A DNA stretch of 64,000 nt from an uncultured SAR86 cluster bacterium (GCA_902509965.1 CABWZP010000001.1:1-64000), one strand, 5' to 3'; positions 36,508 to 46,869 are shown, counted from the stretch's first letter. Translations and numbers: made by a program. Notes: generated from the sequence alone by a model not told the origin.

Positions 36508-37569
36508 ATGAAGATACTAAGAACACCTGATTCACAATTCTCTAACTTAAAAGATTACCCTTACGAACCTATTTATACAAATATTCAAACCCACGATGGC
36601 TCTGATTTAAGGATACATCATATTGATGAAGGCCCTAAAGAGGGTCCTATTCTATTGGCAATGCATGGGCAGCCTGTTTGGAGCTACCTCTATACCAAAA
36701 TGATTCCTTTTTTGACTTCAGCCGGCATCAGAGTTATTGCACCTGATTTGCCTGGTTATGGTAAGTCAGACAAGCCAGCAGCAAGAGAGGACTACAGTTA
36801 TGAAAAACAAGTTGATTGGATGACTCAATGGCTCAAAGCAAACAACTTTGAAAACTTAACTTTTTTTGGACAAGACTGGGGAGGTCTTATAGGCTTGAGA
36901 GTGGTTGCAAATGAACCTAACAGATTTGCTAAAGTTGCTATCGGTAATACTGGACTACCATACAATCCCGAGATTCCCAAAGAGGTGCTTGACCAAATAG
37001 AGGCATTTAGAGAAAGCAATATTCGCTTAACTCCACTTTCTATGATGCGTGAAATAAGACAAATGGATAAAGGGATCTCTCATCCGGCATTAAAATTTAT
37101 GTATTGGCAAAAGTTTTGTTGGGATACTGTTGATTTACCTCATGGGTTTTTAATGTCACAGAGTATGGAAAAGATGTCTAATATAAAAAGACTATTTTAT
37201 TATTTATTTGTTCGTCTTGGTTTAAAACAATATTTTCCATTTAAATCTAATCTTGCTAAGGCTTATGATGCCCCTTTTCCTGATCCTAGCTATCTCATGG
37301 GCACAAGAGCTATGCCCAGCCAAGTTCCAATGACTCCAGATAAATCAACCCAACAACAAAAAGAAGCAAGAGATTTCTTTTACACATGGGAAAAACCATT
37401 TTTAAGCGTTTTTGCAGGCGATGATCCGGTGACAAACGGGATAGAGGCTGATGTTTTAAAGATGTGTCCCAATGCTAGAAGCGCTCCACATATTGGCGGC
37501 GGTCATTTTTTTCAATGGACTAAAGCAAAAGAACTTTCTAATATATTAATAGATTTTATAAAGGAATAG
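36508..37569 (+). CDS. Haloalkane dehalogenase, subfamily I (DhlA-like)
   Basis: A 353-residue dehalogenase. The nucleophile Asp and Trp are in [12 protein letters not shown] (near residue 127), the oxyanion loop is [15 protein letters not shown], the acid is likely in FAGDDPVT and the base in GGGHFFQW. Compared with the ~310-residue DhlA it has an enlarged cap region (about residues 190-265). It begins a run with two GST genes, consistent with halogenated-compound breakdown. Confidence 0.88.
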   Translation: MKILRTPDSQFSNLKDYPYEPIYTNIQTHDGSDLRIHHIDEGPKEGPILLAMHGQPVWSYLYTKMIPFLTSAGIRVIAPDLPGYGKSDKPAAREDYSYEKQVDWMTQWLKANNFENLTFFGQDWGGLIGLRVVANEPNRFAKVAIGNTGLPYNPEIPKEVLDQIEAFRESNIRLTPLSMMREIRQMDKGISHPALKFMYWQKFCWDTVDLPHGFLMSQSMEKMSNIKRLFYYLFVRLGLKQYFPFKSNLAKAYDAPFPDPSYLMGTRAMPSQVPMTPDKSTQQQKEARDFFYTWEKPFLSVFAGDDPVTNGIEADVLKMCPNARSAPHIGGGHFFQWTKAKELSNILIDFIKE

Positions 37570-37570
37570 C

Positions 37571-38254
37571 ATGATAGATTTATATACTGCACCAACCCCC
37601 AATGGATACAAGGTATCTTGTACCCTAGAAGCTATGGACATGGATTACGAAGCCCATTTAGTTAATTTAGCTGAGGGTGAGCAAAAGAAACCAGAATTTT
37701 TAGCTATAAGTGCAAATGCAAGGATTCCAGCCATTGTTGATAGAGACAATGATAATCTTGCAATCTTCGAATCTGGCGCCATTATGATTTATCTTGCAGA
37801 AAAATCAGGCAAGCTTCTGCCTTCAGATAGCAAAGGGAGAGCTAAAGTCATTCAATGGTTGATGTTTCAAATGGGAGGAATTGGACCAATGATGGGACAA
37901 GCTAATGTATTCTTTCGTTATTTCCCTGAAAAAATTCAGCCCGCAATTGATCGTTATCAAAATGAGGGCAGAAGACTTTTTGAAGTTTTAGATACACAAC
38001 TGGCAAAAAGCGAGTGGCTGGCTGATGATTATTCAATTGCTGATATTGCAAATTGGTGTTGGACAAGAACACATAAATGGTCAGGTATTTCTGTTGAAGG
38101 ACTAGACAATTTAGCAAGATGGAATGATTCCATGTATAAGCAGTCAGGCATGCTAGAGGGAATCAAGGTACCAGTTTCTGTAGATAATATTTTAAGTGAT
38201 GATAAAAAGATGAAGGAATTTGCAGACAGAGCTCGCAAAAATCTTCAAACATAG
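37571..38254 (+). CDS. Glutathione S-transferase (YfcG/YghU-like)
   Basis: A 227-residue GST. The thioredoxin domain opens with [17 protein letters not shown] and contains the [14 protein letters not shown] glutathione motif near residue 65. The C-terminal helical domain has SIADIANW. The N-terminal Thr/Asn pattern resembles nu-class enzymes such as YfcG. It starts 1 bp after the dehalogenase. Confidence 0.88.
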   Translation: MIDLYTAPTPNGYKVSCTLEAMDMDYEAHLVNLAEGEQKKPEFLAISANARIPAIVDRDNDNLAIFESGAIMIYLAEKSGKLLPSDSKGRAKVIQWLMFQMGGIGPMMGQANVFFRYFPEKIQPAIDRYQNEGRRLFEVLDTQLAKSEWLADDYSIADIANWCWTRTHKWSGISVEGLDNLARWNDSMYKQSGMLEGIKVPVSVDNILSDDKKMKEFADRARKNLQT

Positions 38255-38263
38255 GAGCAAGTT

Positions 38264-38875
38264 ATGTTAAAAGTTCATTTTGTTGCAAATACTAGAGCAG
38301 GGAGGATAGTTTGGTTATTAGAGGAGCTGGGACTTGATTATGAGGTAAATATTATGCCTTTTACTAAAGAGGGCCTTAAGTCAGAGGAACACAGATCAAG
38401 ACATGCTCTTGGTAGAGTTCCAGTATTAGAAGATGGAGATGTTTCTATTTTTGAATCAGGAGCTATTATTGAATATATTCTAGCTAGGCATAAAGATGGC
38501 GGCTTAAAACCAGATGTTAATGCGCCAGAATTCCCTAATTATCTTCAATGGTTTCACTATTGTGAGGGGATGGTGATGCCGCCCATGAATCAGATTGTGG
38601 TTCAAACGATTTTATTACCACCTGATCGCAGAGATGAGAATGTTTTGTTGCAAGCACAAAAATTACTCTCAAAGTCTTTAGCTCCAGTTAATGAGGCCCT
38701 TGTCGGAAAGGATTACTTAGTTGGAGATTTTTCTGCTGCTGATGTAATGCTAGGCCATTCATGCTTTATGGCAAATAGATTAGGATGTGTCGGTGAAGAA
38801 ATGGAAAACATAAAAGCTTATGTTGCAAAAATTCAAGCAAGACCAGCTTTTATTAAAGCTATAGAAATGGAATAA
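38264..38875 (+). CDS. Glutathione S-transferase
   Basis: A 203-residue GST with LKVHFVANTRAGRIVWLLEELGL at the start, the FESGAIIEYILAR motif and the C-terminal FSAADVMLGH N-capping box. It is adjacent to the other GST, 9 bp apart, with an AGGAG site. Confidence 0.88.
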   Translation: MLKVHFVANTRAGRIVWLLEELGLDYEVNIMPFTKEGLKSEEHRSRHALGRVPVLEDGDVSIFESGAIIEYILARHKDGGLKPDVNAPEFPNYLQWFHYCEGMVMPPMNQIVVQTILLPPDRRDENVLLQAQKLLSKSLAPVNEALVGKDYLVGDFSAADVMLGHSCFMANRLGCVGEEMENIKAYVAKIQARPAFIKAIEME

Positions 38876-38893
38876 GTTTAAAAGGAAGTAATT

Positions 38894-39295
38894 ATGAGAG
38901 TAAAAAATGCAGTCATACCAAATGAAGAGCAGATGGCAGGTTTTTTAGAGGGAGACACAGAAACGCCGATAAAAATGGTTAATCTTTTAAAATTTAAAGA
39001 TAAAGCAGATTATAAAGACGGAAGACAGACAAGTCTTTCAGGCAAGGAAGCCTATCAAATTTATGCAGATGAGGTTCAGGGGCACCTTGAAAAGGTTGGA
39101 GGACAATCTATTTTTTTTGGTGAGGTTGAAAGGTTAATGCTTGGTGAGGTAGAGGAACTATGGGACTGGGTTGCTATCGCAGAATATCCTAGTAGAAAAG
39201 CTATGCTAGAAATGGTCATGGACTCTGAATATCAAAAGAGCGAAGAGCATAGAAGTGCTGGTCTTGCAGGCCAGCTAAATATTGAAACTAAGTGA
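38894..39295 (+). CDS. DUF1330 family protein
   Basis: A 133-residue DUF1330 protein (PIKMVNLLKFKDKADYKDG; GKEAYQIYADEV; EYPSRKAMLEM). Function unknown. Like the copy at 30876, it sits near a haloalkane dehalogenase. It overlaps the next gene by 4 bp (GTGA). Confidence 0.82.
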   Translation: MRVKNAVIPNEEQMAGFLEGDTETPIKMVNLLKFKDKADYKDGRQTSLSGKEAYQIYADEVQGHLEKVGGQSIFFGEVERLMLGEVEELWDWVAIAEYPSRKAMLEMVMDSEYQKSEEHRSAGLAGQLNIETK

Positions 39296-39765
39296 TAAAT
39301 CTTAAAAATTTATTACCATCTGCTGCTGATAATAATTATCGCGGCCATCCAGTTGCATTATGGGCTTTCATTTTATTTGTTGCTCTTATGACTTGGCGAT
39401 CAATCATTCATATGTTGTTTGAAGAGGTGGGTATGCACAATATTGCTAATTTCATTATTCTTACTGGCGATCCTGATCCAATGCCTGTTATCTATCAATT
39501 CTTTTCTTTATGGGGCTTTGCCCAGCTCATTTTCTGTTTAGTTTGCTGGATTGTTATCTTTAGATATAAAGCCTTAGTTCCCTTAATGTATTTGTTTTGG
39601 TTATTTGAATGGAGCTTTAGAACTATTGGGTATTCTTTTATAAGAGATTCAATTACAGCTCAAGGAGTATACACAGTTGATGTGACCCCTGGTGTAGCCC
39701 TAGCTCCTTATGCATCTTTACTTTTAATCATTCTTTTAAGCCTTTCACTTTTACAAAAAAAATAA
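39292..39765 (+). CDS. Hypothetical membrane protein
   Basis: A 157-residue protein with four hydrophobic segments; the start is GTG overlapping the DUF1330 stop. It contains HMLFEEVGMHNIANF between helices 1 and 2. Not recognised. Confidence 0.65.
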   Translation: MINLKNLLPSAADNNYRGHPVALWAFILFVALMTWRSIIHMLFEEVGMHNIANFIILTGDPDPMPVIYQFFSLWGFAQLIFCLVCWIVIFRYKALVPLMYLFWLFEWSFRTIGYSFIRDSITAQGVYTVDVTPGVALAPYASLLLIILLSLSLLQKK

Positions 39766-39780
39766 TCCAAGGATACCAAC

Positions 39781-40887
39781 GTGAAGCAATTCCAAACTTT
39801 AAAATCAGACTTAACCCAATCAAGAATCATAGACATTGATTCCACTTCAATTGGCGATGGTGAAATCGCAGTACAAGTTGAAAGTTATGCTTTTACCTCC
39901 AATAACGTCACTTATGGAGTAGCAGGGGATACTATTGGATATTGGAAGTTTTTCCCAACCGAAAAAGATGCAAATAATGAATGGGGCTGCATTCCTATGT
40001 GGGGATTTGCTGAGATCACTCATTCAGGCATTGAAGATCTAAATGTTGGTGAGAGGCTTTTCGGTTATTTCCCAGCTGCAGAATCATTAATTTTAAGCCC
40101 AGTAAAAATTTCTACTCAAAGTTTCAGTGATGGTAAAGATCATCGTAAAGATTTGCCCCCCGTTTATAATAATTATGTAAGGCTTAATGGAGATCAAAAT
40201 TATGATGCATCTATGGATGCAGTTAGAGCACTTTTATTTCCTCTCCATATTACGGCATTCTGCTTGTGTGACTCATTAGCGGAGGATGCATATCTTGAAG
40301 CATCACAGATAATTGTTGTTAGCGCATCTAGTAAAACCGCTATTGGCTTAGCTCAAGGTTTAGATGATGCCGAGAATGCACCCAAAACAATAGGATTAAC
40401 ATCTTCAGGCAACACTGAGTTTGTTAAAAGCCTTGGTTGTTATGATGAAGTGATTTCTTATGATGAGCTAAGTAATCTAGATTATTCGAAAGGCTCTGTC
40501 ATGGTTGATATGGCTGGCAATAGAGAGATTTTAGGTACTCTTCATGAAGAACTAGGAGATAACATGCTCAAGTGTCTTACTGTTGGTATGACTCATTGGG
40601 ATAATGAAACGACTGCAGAGGATGCTTTAGGGCAAGCAATGCTTAGAGATAGAACAGAATTCTTTTTTGCCCCAGCGCACATACAAAAAAGAATTGGAGA
40701 CTGGGGGCATGATGGTTATGCTGAAAAAACAAATTTATTCATGACTGCCAGAGCACTTCAAAGTAAAAATTGGATGCAGCTTAAAGAGATTCATGGGTTA
40801 GAGAGCTTTACTAGCACATACGAAGAAATGGTTGCAGGAAAAATCAATCCAAGCGAAGGAATTATTGTTAATCTCAAAAATATTTAA
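39781..40887 (+). CDS. DUF2855 family protein
   Basis: A 368-residue protein matching DUF2855: SNNVTYGVAGDTIGYWKFFP near residue 40, GCIPMWGFAEI near 75 and a Rossmann-like part (VVSASSKTAIGLA near 180). The fold is related to medium-chain quinone oxidoreductases. The start is GTG. Reaction unknown. Confidence 0.82.
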   Translation: MKQFQTLKSDLTQSRIIDIDSTSIGDGEIAVQVESYAFTSNNVTYGVAGDTIGYWKFFPTEKDANNEWGCIPMWGFAEITHSGIEDLNVGERLFGYFPAAESLILSPVKISTQSFSDGKDHRKDLPPVYNNYVRLNGDQNYDASMDAVRALLFPLHITAFCLCDSLAEDAYLEASQIIVVSASSKTAIGLAQGLDDAENAPKTIGLTSSGNTEFVKSLGCYDEVISYDELSNLDYSKGSVMVDMAGNREILGTLHEELGDNMLKCLTVGMTHWDNETTAEDALGQAMLRDRTEFFFAPAHIQKRIGDWGHDGYAEKTNLFMTARALQSKNWMQLKEIHGLESFTSTYEEMVAGKINPSEGIIVNLKNI

Positions 40888-40893
40888 AAAACT

Positions 40894-41931
40894 ATGACAG
40901 AAAGAATTAAAGTTTTTGGAGCCCCAGCTTCTCCTTATACTCAAAAAATGATTTCTATTATGAGGTATCGACATATAGCTTATGAATTTTATATAGGCGA
41001 TGTTTCAGGAAGATTGAGCAGAATAGAAGGTATAGAACCTCCTAAGCCAGTTTTACTCCCCACTCTGCTTTTAAAAGATGGCCAAGGTAATTTAAAGGCA
41101 ACTACAGACACTACTCCAATTATTAAAAGGTTTGAAAATGAGTATCCTGATAGAAAATTATTACCAGAGGATCCAGCTCTATCTTTCATCAATTACTTAC
41201 TAGAAGATTTTGGTGATGAGTGGGTGACTAAATACATGTTTCATTACAGATGGTATTTTGAAGAAGATGCCAATAATGCATCTACTATTCTTCCATTATC
41301 TGACTTAGCTACAGATATGGATGATGGGACATTAAAAGAAGTTAAAAAGATGATCCATGACAGGCAACACGGAAGGTTATGGGTCGTTGGTTCAAATGAC
41401 ACAACTGCTAAGCTAATTGATTCTAGCTATAGAAGATTTATAAAATTGATGGATGATCACTTATCAATAAGTCGATTTCTTTTTGGCGAAAAGCCTTCTT
41501 CTGCAGATTTTGCTATTTACGGACAGTTAACGCAGTTGATTGGTTTTGATCCAACATCCAGACGAATAGCAAGCGAGAACTCATTAAGGCTTGTTTCTTG
41601 GGTTGATGTAATGGCTGATCTCTCAGGGCACGATGTCAATAACAGTAATTGGACTTCTCTAGAAGATAGCCCACCATCACTTAAAGAAATTATGAAAGAG
41701 TTTGGGCAAATGTATGTTCCAGCATTGCTTGCAAACGCAAAAGCAATTATGGAAGGAGATGAAACATGGGAAACTGAAATTGATGGATCTACTTGGAAGC
41801 AAAAAGCATTTCCTTATCAGGCTAAATGTTTGAAATGGATTAAAGAAGAATTTAATACTTTAAGCAAAAATGATAAAACCAGAATTAAGACATTTCTTAA
41901 AGGAACTGGGTGCGAGGCAATACTAGATTAA
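40894..41931 (+). CDS. Glutathione S-transferase-like protein, long form
   Basis: A 345-residue protein. The first ~85 residues form a thioredoxin-like domain (VFGAPASPYTQKMISIMRYR; KATTDTTPIIKRFE), and the middle has the GST C-terminal box PSSADFAIYGQL. It is longer than a standard GST by about 120 residues. It starts 6 bp after DUF2855. Confidence 0.78.
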   Translation: MTERIKVFGAPASPYTQKMISIMRYRHIAYEFYIGDVSGRLSRIEGIEPPKPVLLPTLLLKDGQGNLKATTDTTPIIKRFENEYPDRKLLPEDPALSFINYLLEDFGDEWVTKYMFHYRWYFEEDANNASTILPLSDLATDMDDGTLKEVKKMIHDRQHGRLWVVGSNDTTAKLIDSSYRRFIKLMDDHLSISRFLFGEKPSSADFAIYGQLTQLIGFDPTSRRIASENSLRLVSWVDVMADLSGHDVNNSNWTSLEDSPPSLKEIMKEFGQMYVPALLANAKAIMEGDETWETEIDGSTWKQKAFPYQAKCLKWIKEEFNTLSKNDKTRIKTFLKGTGCEAILD

Positions 41932-41933
41932 CT

Positions 41934-42431
41934 ATGAGAGATGCGACTATCACTTTATTTAATGAGGATCTGAGTAAAGCAGATTTAGATAGTATTTATA
42001 ATCTCAATCAAGCGAACGTACCTGAGGTTGGATCAATAGCTAATATTTCAGAATTTCAAAAACTTCTTCACATGAGTAGCTATAACTTAATAGCTAAAAT
42101 AGATGATGAGGCTATAGGCTATATATTATGTTTTAGGGATAAATCAGCTTATGGCTCATTAAACTATAAATTTTTTAGTGAGAGCATTAGTAAATTTTTA
42201 TATATAGATAGAATAGCAATAAAAGATATATACAGGCATCAAGGCATAGGTAAGAAAATTTATGAGCAGGTATTTAATAAAGCCAATGAACTTGGTTTAC
42301 CTGTTGTTTGTGAAGTGAATACCAAGCCTCTTAATGAACCATCATTAAAATTCCATAGAAAATTAGGCTTTACAGAATGTGGCACAAATGAATTTTCATA
42401 TAATAGTGTTGTATATTTAAAAAAAGAATAG
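41934..42431 (+). CDS. GNAT family N-acetyltransferase
   Basis: A 165-residue protein from ATG 41934, 2 bp after the previous stop (the track start 41910 lies inside the GST). The acetyl-CoA motif is RHQGIGKKIYEQVFNKA near residue 103, and LKFHRKLGFTECG near the end. Confidence 0.82.
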   Translation: MRDATITLFNEDLSKADLDSIYNLNQANVPEVGSIANISEFQKLLHMSSYNLIAKIDDEAIGYILCFRDKSAYGSLNYKFFSESISKFLYIDRIAIKDIYRHQGIGKKIYEQVFNKANELGLPVVCEVNTKPLNEPSLKFHRKLGFTECGTNEFSYNSVVYLKKE

Positions 42432-42435
42432 CTAT

Positions 42436-42600
42436 ATGGCTTTAATTTTTATAGGTGTATGCTGTCATTTAGGCTATTTAATTGTTGGAAGCAGCATAGA
42501 TACAGATGGCTTTTTAATAGAGCCATTTGCACTTATTCCAATAGGGTATTTATTTTATTTGCTTGGGCTTATTAGGATAATCTACTTAAAGCTTTTTTAA
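42436..42600 (+). CDS. 54-aa small membrane protein
   Basis: Not in the ORF track. ATG 42436 to TAA 42600, two hydrophobic segments (FIGVCCHLGYLIVG; FALIPIGYLFYLLGLIRIIYL). It starts 4 bp after the GNAT stop and its end overlaps the convergent monooxygenase by 29 bp. Real expression is uncertain. Confidence 0.45.
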   Translation: MALIFIGVCCHLGYLIVGSSIDTDGFLIEPFALIPIGYLFYLLGLIRIIYLKLF

Positions 42601-43726
42601 CCTCTCTTACAGCATCATAACCCCAGATCTTTTTTGTTCGCATATTAACAACAGGAGTATATTTAAGTATTAGATTCCTCATATATATACCAAGAGGGTT
42701 TTTAATGTGATTAAGCTTTCCTTGCAGCATAGATGTCGCTTGAACATGATTATTGCGCTTTGATCTTATCTTTTGATAGAGAGTTTGCACTTTATTAAAA
42801 TCACAATCTAATGTGGCCGCAAGAGTTGCAAATGTATAGGCATCTTCAATTGCCATACAAGCACCTTGACCCAAAAAAGGGACCATTGGATGAGCCGCAT
42901 CTCCTATTAAAGTTATGTTCTGAACATACATGGATTTTAATGGTGGCCTTATAAATATTCCCCATTTAAAAATATCTTCGCTTGAATCAATCATATTAAA
43001 AATATCTGTATTAAAGGATTGGAAATCACTTAGCATCGCCTCTTTTGAACCTTTTAATTTCCAAGAGTCTTCATATACCTCTTTATTTTTAATAATACCC
43101 ACAAAGCTTGATCTGCCAGCTTTGTTAATAGGGTAAGTAACAATGTGCGCTCCTGGGCCAAAATGAAATTGAACAGTTTTTGACTCTGATCTGCCAATAC
43201 CTCGCCAGGCACTATAACCACTATAAAGAGGTTTACCAGATGCTGGAAAATGCATGTCTCGCACTTTTGATCTAATGCCATCACATGCAAGTATGTGACT
43301 AACTTTATATTTGGCATTATTTGAAAAAGTTATTTCACAAGAATTTATATCGATATTTACATGCTCGTGGGCATATAGTATTTCACCGTCAAGTCTCGAA
43401 TACTCCGAAAATAATACATGCAATACTTCTTTTCTGCTTGAGGTAACAAGAGATTCAATATCAAGCCTTTTGAGTATTGAATCTAAATACTGAAAGTTTG
43501 TTTCGGATGGAGCAAAGCTAGAACTAGTTAGAGCATTTGTTAGCCCCATTACATCAAATATTTTTAATCCATTTGCTGAAATAGAAATACCAGCACCATA
43601 CTCACTTATCTGCGATGCTTTTTCAAAAATAATGGTATTAATGCCATGAGATTTAAGAATACATCCTGCTGTAAGGCCAGCAATTCCGCCACCGATGATG
43701 CCTATATAAGAAGAAAAATCTTTCAT
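42572..43726 (-). CDS. FAD-dependent monooxygenase
   Basis: A 384-residue aromatic hydroxylase-type flavoprotein from ATG 43726 (the track adds 8 residues from TTG). The FAD-binding GxGxxG is IGGGIAGLTAGCIL (residues ~10-23), and the second FAD motif is LIGDAAHPMVPFLGQGACMAIED near residue 275. It resembles salicylate/6-hydroxynicotinate monooxygenases; the substrate is unknown. Confidence 0.87.
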   Translation of the reverse strand: MKDFSSYIGIIGGGIAGLTAGCILKSHGINTIIFEKASQISEYGAGISISANGLKIFDVMGLTNALTSSSFAPSETNFQYLDSILKRLDIESLVTSSRKEVLHVLFSEYSRLDGEILYAHEHVNIDINSCEITFSNNAKYKVSHILACDGIRSKVRDMHFPASGKPLYSGYSAWRGIGRSESKTVQFHFGPGAHIVTYPINKAGRSSFVGIIKNKEVYEDSWKLKGSKEAMLSDFQSFNTDIFNMIDSSEDIFKWGIFIRPPLKSMYVQNITLIGDAAHPMVPFLGQGACMAIEDAYTFATLAATLDCDFNKVQTLYQKIRSKRNNHVQATSMLQGKLNHIKNPLGIYMRNLILKYTPVVNMRTKKIWGYDAVREVKKALSRLS

Positions 43727-43857
43727 GAAATCATTATCAACTTTATACAAATCTTAATCAAAATTTAACCTTTTTAAGGGGCAGAAAAAATAGTGAAAAA
43801 AAGTATTTACTTTTAAAAAAAAGAGCAGATAATGGCTTGTTTTTTTTAGGAAGATAA

Positions 43858-44106
43858 GTGGATTCTTTGACTATTTTACAGATTGGCAGTGTATTTTTTG
43901 GAACAGTTTTAGCTGCACCTCTTATGATCTCAAAGAAAGTAAATAAGAGAATCATTGGTTATGGCGCAATGTCTACAGGCAGCTTTTTAGCTATATTAGT
44001 TCAACTGTATGTCGGTCTTTATGTCTTTGTATTTGCTAATCTATATTGGCTATTAAATTGCTGTGTTGCCCTTAGAAAAGATCTTAAAATTAGAAAGCTT
44101 AGATAG
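43858..44106 (+). CDS. Hypothetical small membrane protein
   Basis: An 82-residue protein with GTG start behind AGGAAG and two to three hydrophobic stretches, ending with a basic tail (RKDLKIRKLR). It overlaps the convergent typA end by 8 bp. Not recognised. Confidence 0.5.
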   Translation: MDSLTILQIGSVFFGTVLAAPLMISKKVNKRIIGYGAMSTGSFLAILVQLYVGLYVFVFANLYWLLNCCVALRKDLKIRKLR

Positions 44107-45880
44107 ATTTTTTCCTCATTCTTATTGATGTTGGGGTTACCTCAACCAGTTCATCATCTTCTATAAATTCTAAAGCTTGTTCTAGAGTATGCTTTATATG
44201 TGGAACGAGAATTAAATTTTCATCAGTTCCCGCTGCACGAATATTAGTTAATTGTTTTGCTTTTGTTGGATTAACAGGTAAATCGTTATTTCTTGAATGC
44301 AATCCGACGATTTGTCCGACATATACATCCAGTGCATGGCCTACAAAAAGCTTGCCTCGATTTTGTAAATTAAATAAGGAGTAGGCCAATGTTTTGCCGG
44401 CCATCATTGAGTACATTACCCCATTATTTCTTCTTGCTAATTCCCCAACTTTTGCAAGACCATAATGATCAAACACGCTTGTCATTATTCCAGTTCCGCT
44501 TGTAATAGTTAGAAAATGAGATCTAAATCCAATTACACCTCTTGAAGGAGCCATAAATTCCAACTTTACTCTACCTTTACCATCTGGCTCAAGGCTTTTT
44601 AATTCAGCCTTTCTTGGGCCAAACTCTTCCATAATAGCGCCCTGATGCTGTTCTTCAACATCTATGACTATCATTTCATAAGGCTCGTGAATCTCACCAT
44701 CAACTTCTTTTTGGATTACTTGTGGCTTTGCTATTGCTAGCTCAAAACCCTCTCTGCGCATAGTCTCAATTAATACGGATAGATGTAGTTCACCTCTACC
44801 AGAAACGATAAATTTGTCAGGGCTATCTCCTTGCTCAACCCTTAAAGCAACATTTGAAATAAGCTCTTTTTCTAGCCTCTCTTTAATATTTCTTGAAGTT
44901 ACAAATTTACCTTCAAGTCCAGCAAAAGGAGAATCATTTACTTGAAATGTCATACGAACAGTTGGCTCATCCACCGAAAGGGCAGGCAAGGCAGCGACCT
45001 CTTCAGGATGGCAAATAGTGTCTGAAATATTTAGTTTATCTACACCGGTAATACAGACAATTGATCCAGCTTGAGCTTCTGGAACTTCAACTCTGTCTAA
45101 TCCTTCGTGACCCATGACTTGGAGAATTTTTGCCTTTCTTGTTTTACCATCTCTGTCTATAACAACTACTTGGTCATTAGGCTTAACGATACCTCTTTTT
45201 ATTCTTCCAATTCCAATTACTCCAACATAACTATTACTATCTAATGCACTTATTTGGAGCTGGAGAGGGCCATCGACATTAACTTCAGGTGCAGAAACTT
45301 TTTCTAAAATCATTTCAAGCAACGGCGTCATGTCTGTAGTCATTTGATCTGGCTCTAATCCAGCAATGCCTTGAATGGCTGAAGCATAAATTACAGGAAA
45401 GTCTAATTGTTCATCAGTAGCTCCAAGGCGATCAAATAAATCAAAAACTTGATCCAAAACCCAATGAGGTCGTGCGTCATCTCTATCAACTTTATTGATA
45501 ACAACAATAGGTTTTAAGCCTTTTTCAAATGCTTTTTGCGTAACAAATCTAGTTTGAGGCATTGGACCATCTACTGCATCTACTAAAAGAAGCACTGAAT
45601 CAACCATTGATAGAGCTCTTTCAACCTCTCCACCAAAGTCAGCATGACCTGGTGTATCTACAATATTTATTAAGTGATCTTGCCAAATGATAGAGGTATT
45701 CTTTGCAAGTATGGTGATGCCTCTTTCTTTTTCTTGGTCATTTGAATCCATAATTCTTTCTGAATCCATATTTTTTCTATCCAGAGTTCCGGATTGTTGT
45801 AACAGCTTATCAACAAGCGTAGTTTTCCCATGATCGACGTGAGCGATAATAGCTATATTTCTCAAGTTTTCTATTGACAT
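44099..45880 (-). CDS. typA: Ribosome-associated GTPase TypA (BipA)
   Basis: A 593-residue translational GTPase from ATG 45880 (the track adds 16 residues). G1 is AHVDHGKTTL, the G3 region DTPGHADF and G4 NKVDRDDA, followed by EF-Tu domain II, the EF-G C-terminal domain and the TypA-specific C-terminal region ending TSIRMRKK. It acts in 50S assembly and stress adaptation. Confidence 0.96.
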   Translation of the reverse strand: MSIENLRNIAIIAHVDHGKTTLVDKLLQQSGTLDRKNMDSERIMDSNDQEKERGITILAKNTSIIWQDHLINIVDTPGHADFGGEVERALSMVDSVLLLVDAVDGPMPQTRFVTQKAFEKGLKPIVVINKVDRDDARPHWVLDQVFDLFDRLGATDEQLDFPVIYASAIQGIAGLEPDQMTTDMTPLLEMILEKVSAPEVNVDGPLQLQISALDSNSYVGVIGIGRIKRGIVKPNDQVVVIDRDGKTRKAKILQVMGHEGLDRVEVPEAQAGSIVCITGVDKLNISDTICHPEEVAALPALSVDEPTVRMTFQVNDSPFAGLEGKFVTSRNIKERLEKELISNVALRVEQGDSPDKFIVSGRGELHLSVLIETMRREGFELAIAKPQVIQKEVDGEIHEPYEMIVIDVEEQHQGAIMEEFGPRKAELKSLEPDGKGRVKLEFMAPSRGVIGFRSHFLTITSGTGIMTSVFDHYGLAKVGELARRNNGVMYSMMAGKTLAYSLFNLQNRGKLFVGHALDVYVGQIVGLHSRNNDLPVNPTKAKQLTNIRAAGTDENLILVPHIKHTLEQALEFIEDDELVEVTPTSIRMRKKSI

Positions 45881-45965
45881 AATTTGGGGCGCTTCTAAAA
45901 AAGAAATGATTATACGAGAATCTAGCAAAAGTGCTATTAATCAGAGCATTTTATATATAATGGGT

Positions 45966-45996
45966 TTGACTTAGAGTAAACTCTAACCTGTACAAT
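45966..45996 (+). promoter_or_regulatory. MerR-type promoter with 19-bp spacer and operator palindrome
   Basis: A -35 of TTGACT (45966-45971) and a -10 of TACAAT (45991-45996) are separated by 19 bp, the long spacing used by MerR-family activators. Between them lies TTAGAGTAAACTCTAA (45971-45986), a palindrome of two 7-bp arms. It precedes the SDR-reductase-MerR operon, whose last gene encodes a MerR regulator. Confidence 0.8.
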
Positions 45997-46020
45997 TTGC
46001 TGCAATTAAAGGAAATAAAT

Positions 46021-46845
46021 ATGTACATATACGATCAAAAAACCGTTTTGGTAACAGGAGCATCAACAGGCATAGGTTATGCATTAGCCCAAGAGCTTGC
46101 TAAAAAAGGCAGTAAACTAATATTAACAGCAACCGCTAGGTCAGAAGATAAACTGCATACCTTGGCAGATGAACTAAAGTCTTCTGGTACAGAGGCCCAT
46201 GTCTTTATTAAAGACCTATCTGAAATTGGTGCTGCTGAAGAACTTTTTAATGAAATTAAATCTAGCGGACTTGATATAGATCTTTTAATAAATAATGCTG
46301 GTTACGGAAGATGGGGAGAATTAACAAGTATTGATAAGGATGATTATGCGAGCATGATCCAGCTAAATGTAGTTGCTTTGACTGATTTATGTCATTTATG
46401 TATTCCGGATATGATTGCTAAAGGCGAAGGAGGCATCATTAATGTTGGTTCAATGGCTTCTTTGTCGCCTATTCCCTATGCTGGCATTTATTCATCTACT
46501 AAGGCATATGTATTAATGTTTTCTGAGGCAATTCGATATGAATATCAATCTAAAGGCATTCAGATCATGGCTTTGCTCCCAGGAGGGACTGAATCAGAGT
46601 TTGCAAAGGTGGCAACTGAAAAGTCTGAAAAGTTAACTCGTAGAAATGAAAAGCGGACTGGATCAACTATCGGCATGCAAACTTCAGCTGAGGTCGCTAT
46701 TGAGGGTTTAGCCGCATTTGAAAAAAATAAACAATATATTCTTTGCGGAAGAAATAATAGACTTTTATTTAGCTTGACCAAACTTATGTCCAGAAAAGGT
46801 GTCTTAAACTTTACTGGTAATATGTTTAAGAAAATTGCTGGCTAA
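46021..46845 (+). CDS. Short-chain dehydrogenase/reductase (SDR)
   Basis: A 274-residue classical SDR from ATG 46021, with AAAGGA upstream (the track start 45997 lies in the promoter). NAD(P)-binding TGASTGIGYALA (residues ~13-24), NNAGYG near 90, catalytic Ser in NVGSMASLS and YSSTKAYV for the Tyr-Lys pair. First gene of the MerR-controlled operon. Confidence 0.9.
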   Translation: MYIYDQKTVLVTGASTGIGYALAQELAKKGSKLILTATARSEDKLHTLADELKSSGTEAHVFIKDLSEIGAAEELFNEIKSSGLDIDLLINNAGYGRWGELTSIDKDDYASMIQLNVVALTDLCHLCIPDMIAKGEGGIINVGSMASLSPIPYAGIYSSTKAYVLMFSEAIRYEYQSKGIQIMALLPGGTESEFAKVATEKSEKLTRRNEKRTGSTIGMQTSAEVAIEGLAAFEKNKQYILCGRNNRLLFSLTKLMSRKGVLNFTGNMFKKIAG

Positions 46846-46869
46846 TATTAAATTAGAGGAGTAAAAAAA

